In this document: one piece after another, positions 8,086 to 15,360 of the stretch | Layout of the letters: each line of letters opens with the position of its first letter | Numbering within the stretch: position 1 is the first letter of the stretch | Origin: an uncultured Corynebacterium sp. | GTDB lineage: Bacteria > Actinomycetota > Actinomycetes > Mycobacteriales > Mycobacteriaceae | Direction: 5' to 3' | Assembly (NCBI RefSeq): GCF_902489365.1 | Contig: NZ_CABTZR010000032.1 | Location: forward strand, 1 to 24,064 | DNA: 24,064 nucleotides | Notes under the pieces: generated by a model | Seen by the model: the letters and a program-made list of their open reading frames with translations, nothing else | Databases searched by the model: none | What the model was told of the DNA's origin: nothing | Made by a program: the position numbers and the translations under genes

Positions 8086-8091
8086 TACAGT
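8086..8091 (+). promoter_or_regulatory. -10 (TACAGT) of a probable leaderless promoter
   Basis: TACAGT ends exactly 7 nt before the ATG at 8099, the spacing expected when transcription starts at the start codon. It argues for starting the monooxygenase at 8099 rather than at the in-frame ATG at 8075, which would lie upstream of the -10. Confidence 0.5.
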
Positions 8092-8098
8092 GGGGCCC

Positions 8099-8419
8099 AT
8101 GATTTTGATCAACGTACAGTTCCACGTCAAGCCCGAGTACGCCGAGACCTTCCTCGACGAGATCGACTGGTACACCAAGGCTTGCCAGGCTGAGCCCGGC
8201 TGCATCGATTTCAAGTGGTTCCGCGATCCGGAAGACAAGCAGCGCTTCCTGCTGCTTGAGTCCTACGCAGACGGCAAGGACGTTGACCACGTCAACACTG
8301 AGCACTTCAAGCGCTCCTGCGAGGAGTTCCCGAAGTACCTGGTGGAGACGCCAGACATCATCAATACTCACATCCCAGGGAAGACCAATTGGGACAAGAT
8401 GAGTGAATTCTCCGTCTAG
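8099..8419 (+). CDS. Antibiotic biosynthesis monooxygenase (ABM)-domain protein
   Basis: A small (106 aa) single-domain protein of the dimeric alpha-beta ferredoxin-like ABM/YgiN family, whose members include quinol monooxygenases and cofactor-free oxygenases. It shows the usual first strand and helix (ILINVQFHVKPEYAETFLDEIDWYTKACQAEPGCIDF, split here only by secondary structure), then EPGCIDFKWFRDPEDK, FLLLESYADGKDVDHVNTEHF with the family's conserved H-(x)2-T-x-HF pattern, and a C-terminal pair of basic and aromatic residues. The start at 8099 is chosen because a -10 hexamer lies 7 nt upstream and the domain begins there. It appears monocistronic, ending in the strong terminator at 8471. 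Substrate unknown. Confidence 0.78.
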   Translation: MILINVQFHVKPEYAETFLDEIDWYTKACQAEPGCIDFKWFRDPEDKQRFLLLESYADGKDVDHVNTEHFKRSCEEFPKYLVETPDIINTHIPGKTNWDKMSEFSV

Positions 8420-8470
8420 GAGAACACTCAGCTTTCAGTAATGCGGAAGCGCACAAGCATCGGCACAGCG

Positions 8471-8506
8471 AGAACGGCCGGGGAGGCACATCCCCGGCCG
8501 TTTTTC
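8471..8506 (+). terminator. Intrinsic terminator after the ABM gene
   Basis: A perfect 10-bp GC-rich stem (CGGCCGGGGA / TCCCCGGCCG, 8475-8484 and 8491-8500) with a 6-nt loop GGCACA, flanked by AA and TTTTT that extend the stem, and ending in a T-run. It is a clear rho-independent terminator about 55 nt after the stop codon. Confidence 0.9.
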
Positions 8507-8538
8507 TATGTGCTCGGGCCTAGAGGCGAAACCCGTTA

Positions 8539-8607
8539 ACTGCCCTAGTTGCCGAAGTTATAGGTCCTGCCCAAGGATCTGGCCAGATCTTTGGCAACTA
8601 GGGCAGT
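8539..8607 (-). repeat. 69-bp palindromic repeat element, copy A
   Basis: The outer arms ACTGCCCTAGTTGCC (8539-8553) and GGCAACTAGGGCAGT (8593-8607) are perfect 15-nt inverted repeats. Inside lies a perfect 14-bp palindrome, GATCTGGCCAGATC (8576-8589). The reverse complement of this element matches copy B at 17485-17553 with the same length and the same internal offsets. Read on the minus strand it starts 53 nt after the stop codon of the acyltransferase gene. The right arm can also pair with ACTGCCC at 8633-8639. Confidence 0.85.
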
Positions 8608-8660
8608 GCTGCTAGGGCGATGCTGCTAGCGCACTGCCCTGATTGGAGAGCGGCCAAAGG

Positions 8661-10964
8661 CTAGAGCGAGCAGCCCGTGGTGGTGGATTTTTCTCCGCGG
8701 GAGTACTGCTCGAGGGCGTCGGAAAGCGCCTGCACGTACAGCGCTGCGCCCTCGGCCTGTGGGTGCACGCCGTCGTCGTAGAGCAGCGCCGGGTTCTCTT
8801 GGGCCATGCCGCACCAGTCGGCCACGTAGACGTTGTCGTGCTCTTTGGCGGCCTCGATAATCTTTGCGCGTGCCTGCCCCATCCAGTCGCGCTCGCCGAA
8901 GGGCACGACGAGGATAACCGTGCGATCGGAACCGAGGATGGTGAGGAGTTCGTCCATCTCGCCGTCTGCAGCCGGTCCGTTCGTGCCCAGCCCCACAAAG
9001 ACGGTGGAGCGTAGCTGACCGGATTCCTTCAGCTGCCGGATTTCCGCAATTGCCTCGGCATATTGGCGGGACACTTCCGCGTCGATGAGAATCCCTGGGA
9101 AACGCTCGTTGAGGGCTTCGGAGGCAGCAAGCATGACCGAATCACCCACCGCGTTGATCGCCGTGCCCGCAGGCAGAGCGCGCTTTTCTGGAGGCTTCTT
9201 GGTCTCTGTCGGTGTTGCCGGGGCCGATGCCGCTGCCTGCTCGTTGGCTTGGGACATGCGCTCCAATTCTCGCTCCAGCTCGGTCTGGTCCTGTGACGTG
9301 ATCAGCCCATAGGCCACGCCCAGCGCCGAGAGGATCACCATGGCGGGCACGGCAGGCCACATGGTCTTGCCGAAACCGTCCTTCATCTCGGCCACAGTGG
9401 GGCGCGAAGCCCAATAGGTGCGCCACGTGGCGACATATCCGGCGCGGCGGAAGGGGGTCTCAACGAACTGGTACGTCACCTCAGCCAGCAGGCAGGACAA
9501 GAAAAGCGCGAGCAAACCCAGCAGCCACGCCGGGGCATCAGACAGCTCGCGAAGGATCATCACCACAGGCCAATGCCACAGGTAGAGCGAGAAGGAGCGC
9601 TGACCCAGCCACCGCATCACCCGGATGCGGAAGAGCCATGTGAGAGGTCCGGTCTCCTGCACCACGCCCCAGATCATTGCCGCCCCGAGGAGGCTGGTGA
9701 GGACTAGGCCGCCGCGGTAGGTGAACTCAAGGTCCGCGCCCATCCACACCAGCTGCGCCAGGTAACCAACCAGGGCGAGGGCCCCGACGGCGCCGGCGGC
9801 GACGCCTGTGCTTGTCGACGCCCACGAGTCCGCCTTCGCCTCCTTCGACGTCGAGGTGAGAAGAAGGGACAGCAGCGCACCGATGAGGAGGCCGAAGGCA
9901 TGGGTATCGGTGCCGTAATAAACACGGGTAGGGTCTTCGCCCGGAGTGAACAGCAGCGCCATCGCTGCAGCGGAGGCGGCTGCGAGGACGAGAGAAAGCG
10001 CGATGGGCAGGCGCTTGGGTTGGCGTCGCGACAGCGCAAAGGCGCCAAACATGAGCAGAGGCCACAGGAGGTAGAACTGCTCCTCAACCGCCAGGGACCA
10101 ATAGTGGGCGAAGACTTGCACCTCATTGGGCGCAAAATAGGTCTGGCTGGTGGCAATCTGGGTCCAGTTGTTGACGAAGAAGAAGGTACCCAAGAACTGT
10201 TCGCGGATCCCCACAGCGAGGTCCCCGCCGATCATTGCGACGAGGGCCGTGCACAGGCATAAGACAACGAGTGCAGCCGGAAGGATGCGCCGGAAGCGCC
10301 GGATCCAGAAGTCGGTGAGACTGATGCGCCTGGTCACGGCGAACTCGCGCACGAGCAGCGAGGTGATAAGGAAGCCGGAGAGGACAAAGAACATGTCCAC
10401 GCCGAGGTATCCGCCGGGGAGCAGATCCCCGAAGAAGTGGTAGATCACCACAGCCAAGACCGCGAGACCGCGCAGCCCATCCAAACCAGGTACCGGGCGC
10501 AGGCGCGCGCGACGCTGACGCGTGACGGTGGCGGATTCCTTCGGCACCGCAATGTCTCCAGAGTTCTTCGCACTGTCGTGCTGTGCGGCCTGGCGCTGCT
10601 CGCGGGAGGGGCGCGGTGTTGTGAGCTGCTTGCTCGTCGGTGTGCCGACGGGCTGCGAGCGCCGCGCCAAGGCTCGCGAGATCTCATTCTCGGGCCGTGA
10701 TTCGGGGGAACTCTCGGCGGGTGTGGATTGAGCTGGGGGTTGCGCGGGCCGGGGATGCCCAGCGCGCTGTCGTGCTGTGCAGCCTGGCGCTGCTCGCGGG
10801 CGGCGGCGCGGCGAGGGGGTTTCCTCGGCGGCCTCGCGGGCTTTGTGCAGCTTGGCCTTGCGCACAGCGGATGCCTTGGGGAGGGACTCCGGATCCAGTT
10901 CAAGGGAGGTGTCCGTGGCCCGACGAGGGACACGGGGCCCAGGGGATCGCAGGAACTTCTTCAC
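8661..10964 (-). CDS. OatA-like membrane acyltransferase with C-terminal SGNH domain
   Basis: A 767-aa protein from a GTG at 10964, chosen over the GTG four codons upstream because GGAG lies 6 nt before it. Residues 1-155 are a basic, Pro/Ala/Arg-rich, probably disordered cytoplasmic tail. Then comes an acyltransferase-3 domain with about ten membrane helices, opening with GLDGLRGLAVLAVVIYHF (catalytic His176) and DMFFVLSGFLIT. The C-terminal extracytoplasmic SGNH domain has GDS (Ser609), GTNG (Asn662) and DGVH (Asp731, His734), so the triad is complete. Such proteins carry acyl groups across the membrane and place them on cell-wall polymers: OatA O-acetylates peptidoglycan, and relatives modify other glycans. 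The acceptor here is unknown. An out-of-frame internal duplication lies in the tail-coding region. Confidence 0.88.
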   Translation of the reverse strand: MKKFLRSPGPRVPRRATDTSLELDPESLPKASAVRKAKLHKAREAAEETPSPRRRPRAAPGCTARQRAGHPRPAQPPAQSTPAESSPESRPENEISRALARRSQPVGTPTSKQLTTPRPSREQRQAAQHDSAKNSGDIAVPKESATVTRQRRARLRPVPGLDGLRGLAVLAVVIYHFFGDLLPGGYLGVDMFFVLSGFLITSLLVREFAVTRRISLTDFWIRRFRRILPAALVVLCLCTALVAMIGGDLAVGIREQFLGTFFFVNNWTQIATSQTYFAPNEVQVFAHYWSLAVEEQFYLLWPLLMFGAFALSRRQPKRLPIALSLVLAAASAAAMALLFTPGEDPTRVYYGTDTHAFGLLIGALLSLLLTSTSKEAKADSWASTSTGVAAGAVGALALVGYLAQLVWMGADLEFTYRGGLVLTSLLGAAMIWGVVQETGPLTWLFRIRVMRWLGQRSFSLYLWHWPVVMILRELSDAPAWLLGLLALFLSCLLAEVTYQFVETPFRRAGYVATWRTYWASRPTVAEMKDGFGKTMWPAVPAMVILSALGVAYGLITSQDQTELERELERMSQANEQAAASAPATPTETKKPPEKRALPAGTAINAVGDSVMLAASEALNERFPGILIDAEVSRQYAEAIAEIRQLKESGQLRSTVFVGLGTNGPAADGEMDELLTILGSDRTVILVVPFGERDWMGQARAKIIEAAKEHDNVYVADWCGMAQENPALLYDDGVHPQAEGAALYVQALSDALEQYSRGEKSTTTGCSL
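10569..10606. repeat. Direct repeat, copy 1, in the acyltransferase tail region
   Basis: A 38-nt stretch (containing CTGTCGTGCTGTGC and CCTGGCGCTGCTCGCGGG) that recurs at 10763-10800 with two mismatches. The offset of 194 nt is not a multiple of three, so the two copies are read in different frames of the gene. This copy encodes, on the minus strand, REQRQAAQHDSA. Confidence 0.8.
10763..10800. repeat. Direct repeat, copy 2, in the acyltransferase tail region
   Basis: Second copy of the 38-nt repeat (36 of 38 identical to 10569-10606). In the acyltransferase frame it encodes part of an RPRAAPGCTARQ-type stretch instead of the REQRQAAQHDSA that copy 1 encodes, because it is shifted by two bases relative to copy 1. 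Confidence 0.8.
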
Positions 10965-11010
10965 TGAACACTCCACACGTAAGGGATTGGGGGTCTAGGG
11001 AACCGGGGTA

Positions 11011-11016
11011 ATCCTA
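11011..11016 (-). promoter_or_regulatory. Candidate -10 (TAGGAT) for the acyltransferase gene
   Basis: TAGGAT on the minus strand about 46 nt before the GTG start, in the 95-nt gap after the HAD gene. The leader would include the GGAG ribosome site at 10971-10974. No clear -35 is seen, so this is tentative. Confidence 0.3.
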
Positions 11017-11059
11017 CTCGGGTGGTGGTAGAGAATCGGGAAGGTTTCCTGGGAGCGTG

Positions 11060-11857
11060 TTAGGTGCGCAGAAGCTGGCGCAGCACGGTGCTCACACCAT
11101 TGTCGGTATTGGCAGGCGCGATAATATCCGCTATTTCCTTCAACTTCGGATGTGCGTTGTCCATGGCGACAGCCGTCCCAGCAGCGCGCAGCATTTCGAG
11201 GTCATTGAGGTAGTCGCCGAAGGCCACGGTGGCGGTGATTGGAACGTTGGCAAGTTCAGCGAGTGTGGTTAAGGCTGCTCCCTTATCGACGCCGCGGGCC
11301 ATGACATCGAGCCAGACCTTGCCCGATACCGCCACGTTGTCCTCCGGTACGGCGCGACGAATCGGCTCGTAGAGGTGAGCCTCGGAACCGGATTCGCAGA
11401 AGATGGCGATCTTGATGATGTTGCTATTGGGGACGTCGTCCACGTCATCGACCCACGTGACCGCCTTGTAATACCTGGAAATCTCCGCGCGTGCTGCCTG
11501 CGTGACATCCCGGGCCACGTAGGCGGTCTCCGGGGAACACAGAACGACGGTGTGCGCCTCGCTGATGGCGGATGCGGCGTCGCGCGCCGCGCGCACGGTT
11601 TCTTCCTGCAGCGGGAAGGTGGCGATGATCTCACCGCCGCGCAGGATCACCGAGCCGTTCTCCGCAATGAAGGTGTTGCCCTTCGGGAACATGTCTTGCA
11701 GGGTGGCCAGCTGGCGTCCTGAGGCCGGGACCAGCTCGCAGCCGCGGGCGGTGGCGAGCTCCTCAAGCTCTGAAAAGTCTGCGGGCAGCTGACCGTGGGC
11801 ATCGAGGAGGGTGCCGTCCATGTCAAGAGCAACAAGCTGTGGGAGCAAGAAATTCAC
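11060..11857 (-). CDS. HAD-superfamily hydrolase, Cof/IIB subfamily
   Basis: A 265-aa cytoplasmic phosphatase. Motif I is DMDGTLLD (nucleophile Asp12 and general acid Asp14). Motif II is ASGRQ. The motif III Lys is in DKGAALTTL. Motif IV is the acidic AFGDYLNDLEML, followed by GTAVAMDNAHPKLKEIADIIAPANTDNGV, the hallmark ending of Cof-type enzymes with a C2b cap. These act on small phosphorylated metabolites such as sugar phosphates or flavin nucleotides, and the substrate cannot be read from sequence. The start is GTG at 11857 with a weak GGTGTG region; a TTG three codons inside is an alternative. It is divergent from the crotonase gene at 11955 and 95 nt upstream of the acyltransferase on the same strand. 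Confidence 0.88.
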   Translation of the reverse strand: MNFLLPQLVALDMDGTLLDAHGQLPADFSELEELATARGCELVPASGRQLATLQDMFPKGNTFIAENGSVILRGGEIIATFPLQEETVRAARDAASAISEAHTVVLCSPETAYVARDVTQAARAEISRYYKAVTWVDDVDDVPNSNIIKIAIFCESGSEAHLYEPIRRAVPEDNVAVSGKVWLDVMARGVDKGAALTTLAELANVPITATVAFGDYLNDLEMLRAAGTAVAMDNAHPKLKEIADIIAPANTDNGVSTVLRQLLRT

Positions 11858-11931
11858 ACCAATCTGAAGGTTGGGTTTAGAAGGCAGGGGTCGATGTTAA
11901 AACCAGCCTCAAAACAGGTGGCTGAAACATG

Positions 11932-11947
11932 TGTGATATGGAACACT
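11932..11947. promoter_or_regulatory. Possible CRP/GlxR-like half-conserved box
   Basis: TGTGATATGGAACACT fits the pattern TGTGA-N6-TCACA at 8 of 10 defined positions, keeping the GTG-N8-CAC core used by corynebacterial GlxR. It overlaps the putative -10 (AACACT, 11942-11947) of the crotonase gene at 11955, where binding would repress. One such match by chance is not rare. Confidence 0.3.
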
Positions 11948-11954
11948 GGTGCGC

Positions 11955-12989
11955 ATGACTACGACTGACCCAGTACTCGTTTCCGTCCGCAACCATACCG
12001 GAGTCCTCGAACTCAATCGGCCGAAGGCCCTGAACTCGTTGACCCCGGACATGATCGATATCATCCGCCGCTCCCTCGAAGCCTGGGCGCAGGACGATGA
12101 GATTGAACAGGTTCTGATTTACTCCAATAGCCCTAAGGCATTCTGCGCGGGCGGCGATGTGCGTCACGCGCGGGAGGGAATCGCGGAAGGCAAGCTGGAG
12201 GAGGTCGATGCCTTCTTCGCCAGCGAGTACCTCACCAACGGTGATATCGCCGAGTTTCCAAAGCCCTATATCGCCGTCATCGACGGTGTTGTTATGGGTG
12301 GTGGATTGGGCATTTCCCTGCACGGCTCGCATCGCGTGGTGACAGAAAAGGCCTTCGCCTCGATGCCGGAGATGAACATCGGCTATGTCACCGACGTCGG
12401 TGTGGCCTATGCGGCCCAGCGCATGGTGGGCACCCGCGGTATCGCCTCACCGGGCTTGGCCAAGTTCTGGGGTCTTAGTGGATACCGTATGTATGCCGCA
12501 GACATGTTGTGGACCGGCGTGGCAACCCACGTTGTCAAGGACGCAGAAGAGCTGATTGCGGTTGCCATTGAGCGCGGTATTGATACCGCGCTGGAGGACC
12601 TCGCCCTGCCCGCGCCGGAAGAGCCGGCCCCGCTGGAGCAGGTGGCCAAGGACCTGGAGGAGACGTTTGCCCTGCCCACGTGGGAGGAAATCTCCGCGGA
12701 GTTGGATCAGCGCCCGCTCATCGCCGGTGAGGTCCGCCGCCTCATGGCAGGGGCGTGCCCAGCCGCCATTATCGCGGCTAATGAGCTTTATGAGGCAGAG
12801 GCCGGTGTCGACGACATCCGCGAGGCCCTCCTTTTGGAACTCAAGCTGGGCATGCACATGTACCGCCGTCCGGACTTTTCCGAGGGCGTGCGCGCGGTAC
12901 TAGTGGACAAGACCCAGGACGCAGCGTTTAGCCCGGCCTCCACGGATGAGGTCGATGTCGACGAGTTCCGCGCCGTGCTGAATTCCTAG
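11955..12989 (+). CDS. 3-hydroxyisobutyryl-CoA hydrolase-like crotonase family protein
   Basis: A 344-aa crotonase-fold protein, the length and pattern of 3-hydroxyisobutyryl-CoA hydrolases (valine catabolism) rather than 260-aa enoyl-CoA hydratases. Visible motifs are LELNRPKALNSL, FCAGGDVR (oxyanion hole and CoA loop), VMGGGLGISLHGSHR, and MPEMNIGYVTDVG with the hydrolase Glu139 and Asp147 in place. The usual PDVGG is TDVGV here, and the helix after it (AYAAQRMVG) is atypical, so substrate range may differ. The ATG at 11955 is chosen because a -10-like AACACT ends 7 nt before it and no ribosome site exists; a GTG two codons earlier is in frame. It is monocistronic, and a paralogue lies at 22541. 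Confidence 0.78.
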   Translation: MTTTDPVLVSVRNHTGVLELNRPKALNSLTPDMIDIIRRSLEAWAQDDEIEQVLIYSNSPKAFCAGGDVRHAREGIAEGKLEEVDAFFASEYLTNGDIAEFPKPYIAVIDGVVMGGGLGISLHGSHRVVTEKAFASMPEMNIGYVTDVGVAYAAQRMVGTRGIASPGLAKFWGLSGYRMYAADMLWTGVATHVVKDAEELIAVAIERGIDTALEDLALPAPEEPAPLEQVAKDLEETFALPTWEEISAELDQRPLIAGEVRRLMAGACPAAIIAANELYEAEAGVDDIREALLLELKLGMHMYRRPDFSEGVRAVLVDKTQDAAFSPASTDEVDVDEFRAVLNS

Positions 12990-13032
12990 TGCTTGAACTT
13001 CTAGAGCTTTCACCCCGGCGCTTTGCGCGCAC

Positions 13033-14193
13033 TTAGAGGGGACGCGCCCGGTGGTAGGCAGCGCGCGCCCGCTGCTCGTCCACGCCCGCCGGCACCGCAA
13101 CGTTGAGGGTGGCTTGCGCGGCCGCCGGAGTCGGTGCGGGGAGGTGGAAGGCGGGGGCGTCGGACAGCGCGAGTCCTTGACGGCCGTCGGGAAGCTGCAC
13201 CGGCAACAAGGTCCACAGGCCCAAAACTGGCATGGCCAGCTGTGGCAAGCGTGCAGAGCGTGCCTCAGTGATGGACACGTGGGCCCGAATCAATTCGGGG
13301 ATGGCCTGGTCATATCCGAAGCGACGTAGGTTCCCCGCCGCCTGAGCGGACATGGAACCGGATAGCTCGTCTGCCCAGGCCCACGTGAAGGTGTCTGCGG
13401 CAGCGTCGATCGTGGCAATGAGGTGCGCGGGCACAGTCAGCGAGCCGTAGTCAGAGTTCACCACGGTCCGCGACGTATCGGGATCAAGGTCCGCCCACAG
13501 GTTGGGGAAACGGGCCTCCAAGAAGAAATTGTGCTCGGTGGCGAGGAAGTGGGCATCGGCCAACACCTCGCGCGCACTGAGCTCGGCGCGGCCCGGGGCC
13601 TGGGGGAGAGCCACGATCCGGGTGCCGTGGAAGAGCGCGAGATTTTCCGCGTGGTTCTGCGGAATGCCCAGATAGGAAGCAAGCTCGGCGGTGGCTAGGC
13701 GCTCGTCGATGCCACCGGCGATATCCCCCGAGTGCTCAATTCCGGCTAGAATGCTGACCCGAGGATCCGGGTTAATCTCCGCGAAGTCGACGGCGACGAG
13801 CGCTTCGCCATCGCCCTGCGGGACGCGGACAACAGGCCGGTCGCCCACCAGCCGTCGTGCCAAGCCGCGCAGCAGGACGGAGTCCGGCTGCGTCCCGTGG
13901 AACTCGGGCTGAGGAGCGTGCTCCGCCATGCCAGTGGTCCAGCGCAGGTGACCATCGTGGATGGTGGCAAGGCGCAGTCCATCGAAATCATAAACCCCGG
14001 AATCAGTGCTAAAACGCACGACGGCGCGCTGATCCAGGTCTGGCTGCCCGTCCTCCGAGGCTGCTGATGCGGAATCGGCGGGAGTGAAATTCACCTCGAC
14101 GTCGCGAACGATGCCCAGGCGTGAGGCAAACGTGGCGTCGATGCCGGCTTGGATAAAAGCGCCTGCGGAGTACAGGTTCTGGGCTGAATCCAT
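13033..14193 (-). CDS. DUF6882-like uncharacterised protein in the sulfolipid operon
   Basis: A 386-aa soluble protein with no signal peptide or membrane helix and no catalytic motif I recognise. It has similar-looking segments in its two halves: YDFDGLRLATIHDGHLRWTTG early, and LTVPAHLIATIDAAADTFTWAWADE followed by AGNLRRFGYDQAIPELIRAHV late. The latter WAW...LRRFG pattern recalls DUF6882. Start is ATG with a good AGGAG site 4-5 nt upstream, and only 12 nt separate it from the stop of the glycosyltransferase, so it is the third gene of that operon. Its job is unknown. Context suggests a link to glycolipid synthesis or a simple passenger role. It ends 44 nt from the convergent crotonase gene. 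Confidence 0.6.
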   Translation of the reverse strand: MDSAQNLYSAGAFIQAGIDATFASRLGIVRDVEVNFTPADSASAASEDGQPDLDQRAVVRFSTDSGVYDFDGLRLATIHDGHLRWTTGMAEHAPQPEFHGTQPDSVLLRGLARRLVGDRPVVRVPQGDGEALVAVDFAEINPDPRVSILAGIEHSGDIAGGIDERLATAELASYLGIPQNHAENLALFHGTRIVALPQAPGRAELSAREVLADAHFLATEHNFFLEARFPNLWADLDPDTSRTVVNSDYGSLTVPAHLIATIDAAADTFTWAWADELSGSMSAQAAGNLRRFGYDQAIPELIRAHVSITEARSARLPQLAMPVLGLWTLLPVQLPDGRQGLALSDAPAFHLPAPTPAAAQATLNVAVPAGVDEQRARAAYHRARPL

Positions 14194-14205
14194 GGGTCTC
14201 CTTGA

Positions 14206-15354
14206 CTAGTTTGTATCCCTGCGGAAGGGATGTTCGATGGCCTCCTCGTAGGCCTGTATGAGGGCTTGGGTGGATTCTACCCAGGAATACTTTTCAGCCT
14301 CGCGGCGGGCGGCAGCGCCCATCGTCTCCCGGCGGGCAGAGTCTTCGAGGAGGCCGAGAGCGGCCTGGGCCCACGCAGCATCGTCGGCGTCGGGGGCGAT
14401 GAGATGGCCGGTCACGCCTTCCTCAATGACGAAGGGGATACCACCGGCATTCGTGCCGACGACCGGTACGCCTGAGGCGAAGGACTCGAGAGCTACCAAC
14501 CCCAGGGTCTCCGTGGCGGAGGGGAAGAGGAAGACATCCCCCACGGCGAAGGCGGCGGCGAGTTCCTCGCCGGACAAGTACCCGGTGAACACGGTGTGTG
14601 CAGGATCGAAGCTAGCCTTGAGCTCTTCGAGCGCGGGGCCATCGCCGACGATGGCTAGGCGGGCGTCGCTAAGCTGTGCCCGCACTAGCTGCATGACGTT
14701 ATCGAGGCGCTCCAAATCCTTCTCCTTGGAGACGCGTCCGATATAGGTCACCAGCGGGGAATCCGGGTTACCGTCGGTCAGGCGCTCGCGCATTTGCTCC
14801 GTGGCGCGACTAGGGTGATAGGTCTGTGTATCAACGGCCTTGGGCCACAGCTGCACGTTGCGGATCCCCATCTTCCGAGCCTTATCCACCATGGGACCGG
14901 AGGTGCACAGGTTCACCGCCGCCTGGTTGTGCAGATACTTCAGCGCGGCTTCGGTCAGCGGCCTAGTCCACCCAATCCCCAGCGCATCGACGTACTCGGG
15001 AACATTGGTGTGGAAGCTGGCCACCAGCGGTACGGCATCGCGCTGCGCGGCAAAGACGCCGAGGGCCGCGGTCCAAATGGGATTGACCGCGTGGATGACA
15101 TCGGGATCGAAATCCCGGATCTCTTTGAAAAACTTCCACGAGGGCAAGCCAAACTTGATCTCCGGGTAGACCCACAGCGACAAGCTGGGGATGCGGGTGA
15201 CCTCGAAGCCGGCGTAGGAGTCAGGAGCCTTGCCCGTGGCAAAAATCCGGACCTCGTGGCCCATCGCGGACAGTTGGTCCAGCGTGCGCGTCAGACGCGT
15301 GACCACGCCGTCGATCTTGGGCAGGAAGACCTCAGTAACGATAGCGATGCGCAC
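14206..15354 (-). CDS. SQD2/SqdX-like GT4 glycosyltransferase (probable sulfoquinovosyltransferase)
   Basis: A 382-aa GT-B fold, GT4-family retaining glycosyltransferase. The N-terminal acceptor half has PKIDGVV, DFDPDVIHAVNP and SFHTNVPEY. The donor half has LWPKAVDT (169-176), GRVSKEK (Arg207, Lys212), IVGDGP, FTGYLSGEEL and FLFPSATETLGLVALE with the E-x7-E pair Glu282 and Glu290. From memory, the run from LW-K-VD through the GR-EK and SETLGLV motifs matches plant SQD2 and cyanobacterial SqdX, which transfer sulfoquinovose from UDP-sulfoquinovose to diacylglycerol, better than the mannosyltransferases MgtA or PimB. The GTG start lies 6 nt after the stop of the SqdB-like gene, so the two are co-translated. 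A mannosyl- or other lipid-glycosyltransferase remains the alternative. Confidence 0.75.
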   Translation of the reverse strand: MRIAIVTEVFLPKIDGVVTRLTRTLDQLSAMGHEVRIFATGKAPDSYAGFEVTRIPSLSLWVYPEIKFGLPSWKFFKEIRDFDPDVIHAVNPIWTAALGVFAAQRDAVPLVASFHTNVPEYVDALGIGWTRPLTEAALKYLHNQAAVNLCTSGPMVDKARKMGIRNVQLWPKAVDTQTYHPSRATEQMRERLTDGNPDSPLVTYIGRVSKEKDLERLDNVMQLVRAQLSDARLAIVGDGPALEELKASFDPAHTVFTGYLSGEELAAAFAVGDVFLFPSATETLGLVALESFASGVPVVGTNAGGIPFVIEEGVTGHLIAPDADDAAWAQAALGLLEDSARRETMGAAARREAEKYSWVESTQALIQAYEEAIEHPFRRDTN

Positions 15355-15360
15355 GAAGGT

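Noticed and set aside
10437..11011. Several short plus-strand frames opposite the acyltransferase tail
   Set aside because: All are open only because the tail-coding DNA is very GC-rich and low in complexity. None has a ribosome site or domain.
13003..13032. Hairpin in the gap between the crotonase and DUF6882-like genes
   Set aside because: Only a 4-bp GCGC-TTT-GCGC stem with no T-run, too weak to call a terminator.
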